A stretch of DNA of 64,000 nt, from the NCBI GenBank assembly GCA_008933995.1, contig WARS01000013.1, positions 2,286,721 through 2,350,720 on the forward strand. The letters are read 5' to 3'. Source of the DNA: Datnioides undecimradiatus. Taxonomy: Eukaryota > Chordata > Actinopteri > Lobotiformes > Datnioididae. The notes below the pieces were generated by a model, which was not told the origin of the DNA, did no database searches, and saw only the letters and a program-made list of their open reading frames with translations. A program made the translations under genes and the position numbers. Below are positions 60,290 through 64,000 of the stretch, one piece after another (positions within the stretch are counted from its first letter, which is position 1; each line of letters opens with the position of its first letter).

Positions 60290-61930
60290 CTGTTGACTGT
60301 TTTTGTGTTGTTGGAAGAGACCCTACAATTTATTTTTTAGTTTATTTCAATTTAATTCAGAGAGTAATTTCTACGAATATAATGTCTATATCCCAAGAAA
60401 CATTGATCAGACATGTTTTACAGAACAGAGTGTTCTTAATTTAACGTTCTCTGCTATCAGGGCCATCAAGGTTGTGTCTTTGTGTTAGGTGAGAGGGTTG
60501 AAGCAGAAGTTTGCTGGATCTACATCTCAGAGTGCTCAGGTTTCAGAGTCCTCCCTGGAAAGTTTCCCACCAGCTGTCAGTGGTTACTTGTAAACAATTT
60601 TCCTCTTTTGACCACTTTCAATGCGTCCAATAATATGGCTGAGTCTTTCTCGCCGTTATTGTTTTTCTAGATGATCCCGAGTATTGGCTTTGAGTCTCTC
60701 AGCTATTAACTCGTTCAGTATTCCTGTGTTCAATCTCCATGTTGTACGGCCCTGCCTGCATTTCAAATCGACCCTCAGGTAAACAGTGCTCTGATCAGAC
60801 ATGTCTCAGACACAGCCACTCCAGTTTGTCCTTGTTTTCTATACTTATTCTCTTTCTGCATGTAGAAGTAATCAATTCTGCAGTAAATTAACCGTGTTGC
60901 TAAGTGGTGACTGAGGTACATACATTGGAAAATCTTGTTCTTTCCATGCAACAACTTTGTAATGGGCTTTTTCTTTCTCTTAAATGGAATCCAGTTCGTA
61001 GTCCATCATCACACTGAGGTCTCCTCCATATATACAGCACATTTGCCCTCTGTAAATACTTTCTACAATTCTACAATGTCACTTGGCAGAGGCTTTGATC
61101 CAAAGCGACATACATATAGAATAAGTACAACAAAAGCAAAGACCTGGGTAGGAAAAGCAACACTGTAACTAACTACTATCAGTTCAGTAGTTGTTAAGTA
61201 GTCGTGAATGATTGCATGAGGTGGTGCTCTGACAACAGGTCTTAAGCTGTTTCTTGAAGGTTGTGAGGGACCCTGCTGATCTAAGGGAGTTAGGTGACTC
61301 ATTCCACCACTGGGGGACAACAGAGGAGAGGAGTCTAGCACGTGATTTCGAGCCCCGATGTGATGTTAGGACTAGAGGTCTTTTATTGACTGAGCATAGC
61401 GAGCAGGATGGAGTGTAAACCTGGATGAGGGGGTTCAGGCAACCAGGAGCAGCTTTAGTTTTGTAGGTTTTATAGGCAAGCATCATTTGACGCGAGGAGC
61501 GACTGGGAGCCAGCGGAGGGATCTGAACAGAGGGGTGACCTCTGACCAGACGAGCTGCTGCGTTCTGGGTTATCCACAGTGATTTTCTACAGCAACGGTA
61601 TCAATAAAGATTCTTGAAAATGCTACTGCGCTCAGGCGCCAAAGTAAACAATGATTGCTCAAATTCTCCTTACTGTATATACTGTATATTTTCTCTCACT
61701 TGAATCCAATTATATTGGATATCTGAATTGCTGAACTAACTAATCTTTTAGGGGTATCAAAGTGGAGATCGTAAATGTTTTTTGTCAATCCAAATCTCTT
61801 GGGTTTCTGATGGTCTATATGTGATTTGTAAGTTTATTGTAGGAAGTTAATCTGCATCTGTCTCTTTTTCTGTTTGTTCAGAATCTCAGCTCTTCTGTTT
61901 GGGTTCCCCAAACCATTAACAGTCTTTTTT
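60290..61930 (-). pseudogene. L1-like LINE ORF2 remnant, endonuclease region, interrupted by a second LINE
   Basis: In broken minus-strand frames: TVNGLGNPNRRAEIL (61925-61880), the N-terminal motif of L1-type apurinic endonucleases; then, after the nested insert, GGDLSVMMDYELDS (61027-60986); RIDYFYMQKENKYR (about 60882-60842); and DSAILLDALKVVKRGKL (about 60645-60594). This is the order expected in the first third of fish L1 ORF2. Many stops and frameshifts show it is old. The reverse-transcriptase part is not found to the left. Confidence 0.7.
61062..61590 (-). mobile_element. 5'-truncated L2-like LINE nested in the L1 remnant
   Basis: The minus strand reads TQNAAARLV (about 61569-61543), SLRWLPVAPRV (about 61515-61490, another frame), then SRARLLSSVVPQWWNESPNS and LRSAGSLTTFKKQLKT (about 61345-61240), the end of the L2-type ORF2 protein. 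Downstream is a 3' UTR whose complement reads CACTTGGCAGAGGCTTTGAT then CCAAAGCGACATACAT, the usual L2 3' end of fish, followed by a short ATTGTAGA-type tandem tail ending near 61062. The whole copy is about 0.53 kb and truncated at its 5' end, as is normal for LINEs. Confidence 0.8.
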
Positions 61931-63560
61931 TTAAGTCTTTTTAAGTCTATTAGACTTTTATCATTTAAACATTAATGAGCATTTTGAATAATGTAGGCAA
62001 AAAGGAAGAGCTACTATATTTAACTGTGTATCCCACAAACGGTTGTCAGCATCCTTCAACATAAATAGACTTTTTTTGATTTGAGGGAGAAAGCTTTTGT
62101 TAAGGAAGCGTCCCCAAACTAGAAGTGAGAGTCAACCTGTAAGGGGTTAATCTACCCATACTAGGGCTCTATTGAAGGCAGCCGTGTCTCAATCCCTCTC
62201 AAGCCAACAGACTGGTTATTTATAACCCTCCAGAGCAGAGCAGATCCCGAGCTGAAATTCTGATTCCACCTGAGTTACGTTTTAAAATTCTGTCCATCTC
62301 TTTTTCATTTGAGTTCAGGTTGAAACAGACATTCATCTTGCGTTGTTTTCCTTGTGCTAGAATTCTTGCAGCCGTCTCTCACTTTTCCTCGCACCTTCAC
62401 GCTGAGGTTTGGTTGCTTCTGATGTGTTTCCAATTCACGTTCCCCATCGACTGGAGCCCCTTGAGGTGCGTGTAGTCTCTGGTTTTGTCCCCCATGTCTT
62501 CCACTTCATATCCTCTACTCTGCAGGTCACTAGTTACCTCCTCTGCAGTTTTCACTCCACAAGCCCAATGGATGCATTGTGATGAGGTTTGTCTTGAAAC
62601 AAATGCCTCCTCTGTTTAGAGTCTTCTTGATGTTTGCGTCATGCTTTAAGCTGTTGCAGAAACCCTGCAGAATAGTCGTGGTCAAAGCAGTCATATTTTC
62701 TTGTTTTCACTGGGTTTGTTTTCTTCTCCCACACTTTTTTCACGATCATCTCCTTCAAGTTAAACTGCAGAGAGTTGAGCGCAATTAACCCGGGAGGTTG
62801 GGCTGCTTTAGGCTTCCCGAGGCTCTGTGGGCACGCTGCATATGCAGGTGTGTGTCTGTTGATAATGTGATTTTATTGCTTTTTCATTATTTCCTGAAAA
62901 TTTTTCCAATGCACATCAGAGCGACGTCCAGTTTGTCATTATTCTCTCCTGTGGTTAATTTTGCAACTTTGTGGTCAGTGTCTTTCTTGAATGCTGCAAG
63001 TTAATTTCTCATTTAGGTTGTTACTTAATCCTTTGCTTGTCTGTTAATGCAAATCAGACTACTTTGAAATGAATGCACGGTGTTGCTAACGTCAGCTATT
63101 AGCGTGACTTTCTCATTAACTAAGCTGTTAAGTTCTTGACATGGTTGTCCAGTCTACTTTAAGACTTTGTCACAACTTCACTCATCATCAAGTGAGTCGG
63201 TCCTTCTTATGTAATTCTTGAGTTTATTGTGTTGCCGTGATGGAGTTCACAACTCAAGAGCTCCTGCTGCTCCACCGTCTCGCCTGAAGTCATTCTTCCT
63301 ATTCTTGCAGGAGTTCTTGCAACTGTTTTAAACCTGTCTAGGTGAAGTGACCCTTGATCTATAACTCAAAGCAAACTGTGCTGACATTTTCTATATGATG
63401 AAAAGAGAAACACTTATTGCGAGTCTCACATAATTCCTTCACAGTGGAATTTCTTGTTCAAGTAATCCACCTCCACAAGCATCCATTTGGGTCAATGCTC
63501 ATTGCATTGTTGCCCAAGGTCTTTAAATACCAGAGCGAACTGGTATGCTTGCACAAGTAA
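61931..63560 (-). other. Possible 5' part (ORF1 region) of the L1 remnant
   Basis: This stretch lies directly upstream of the L1 endonuclease start in the minus-strand direction, where ORF1 would be. A frame reads MNVCFNLNSNEKEMDRILKR near 62340-62275, rich in charged residues, but I cannot match it with certainty to a known ORF1 domain. No cellular gene is evident. Confidence 0.25.
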
Positions 63561-63568
63561 TCTGACAA

Positions 63569-63600
63569 TATACACACACACACACATATATATATATGTA
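63569..63600. repeat. (CA)n(TA)n microsatellite
   Basis: CA repeat passing into TA repeat, like the one at 13433. Confidence 0.9.
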
Positions 63601-64000
63601 TGAGCAATCATGATTAATTAAAACTGTCAACAAAAGAGCCAATTCATCTAAAACGTAATAGAAAAAAACACATTTCAGTGTGTTTTACAGCATCTCAGCA
63701 GCCACTGAACAGAGATTTTCCACACTATTTATTCCGTTGACATCTCATGACAATAGCACCTTAGAAAGACAGTGACGCTTAATGTTAATGACTTGCTGTA
63801 AATCCATTAAAATCTCTTCATAACAACTGGGTTCTCTTTTATGAAAATTCAGTAGGCCTATCTCTAAAGAGCATATGGGAGAAGAGCTGTCTCACAGCGG
63901 GACCACAGGGAGCGGCTGCAAAGTGTTTAAGTAACTCTGTATTATGCTGCCGGATCCAATTTGTAAAGATGGCTATGGAACAGCAGATCCATCTCTGCCA

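Overview
The window is vertebrate nuclear DNA, almost certainly from a ray-finned (teleost, probably percomorph) fish. Genes are split into short exons with GT/AG borders, there are no bacterial-type operons, and the two recognisable proteins are vertebrate: synaptonemal complex protein 1 and monocarboxylate transporter 1. The repeats are of teleost type: Tc1/mariner DNA transposons, L2- and L1-like LINE remnants, CA/TA microsatellites and anonymous fish interspersed repeats. Most long open frames in the window are chance.

Layout. (1) 1 to about 2.8 kb, minus strand: the 5' end of sycp1, an axial component of the meiotic synaptonemal complex. It has a likely non-coding first exon, then seven coding exons, the last running off the left edge. 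A 203-bp Tc1-type MITE sits in one intron and a fish interspersed repeat in the first intron. Two tandem TAACGG (MYB-type) motifs lie just upstream of the first exon. (2) 2.8 to 6.2 kb: intergenic, with a probable repeat marked by clustered ATCGTA motifs, and the presumed slc16a1 3' UTR. (3) 6.2 to 10.3 kb, minus strand: the complete coding region of slc16a1 (MCT1) in four coding exons (456 residues), with a short central loop; a candidate non-coding leader exon lies near 14.3 kb. (4) About 14.4 to 64 kb: a roughly 50-kb stretch with no convincing protein-coding exon. It holds a decayed tandem array (15.5 to 16.0 kb), LINE fragments (16.5, 31.3 and 60.3 to 61.9 kb), a mariner transposase tail (34.9 kb), an inactivated Tc1-like element with both terminal repeats (52.2 to 53.3 kb), two copies of one anonymous repeat (41.8 and 47.3 kb), another interspersed repeat at 50.5 kb, and many microsatellites.

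The two genes are arranged head to tail on the minus strand and serve unrelated roles (meiosis; lactate/pyruvate-proton transport). I see no new enzymatic or defence system. The most useful points are the exon-level models of the two genes, the sycp1 promoter motifs and possible upstream ORF, the shortened MCT1 loop, and the nested and dead transposons in the gene desert. Assignments were made by reading the sequence and by remembered family features, with no database search.
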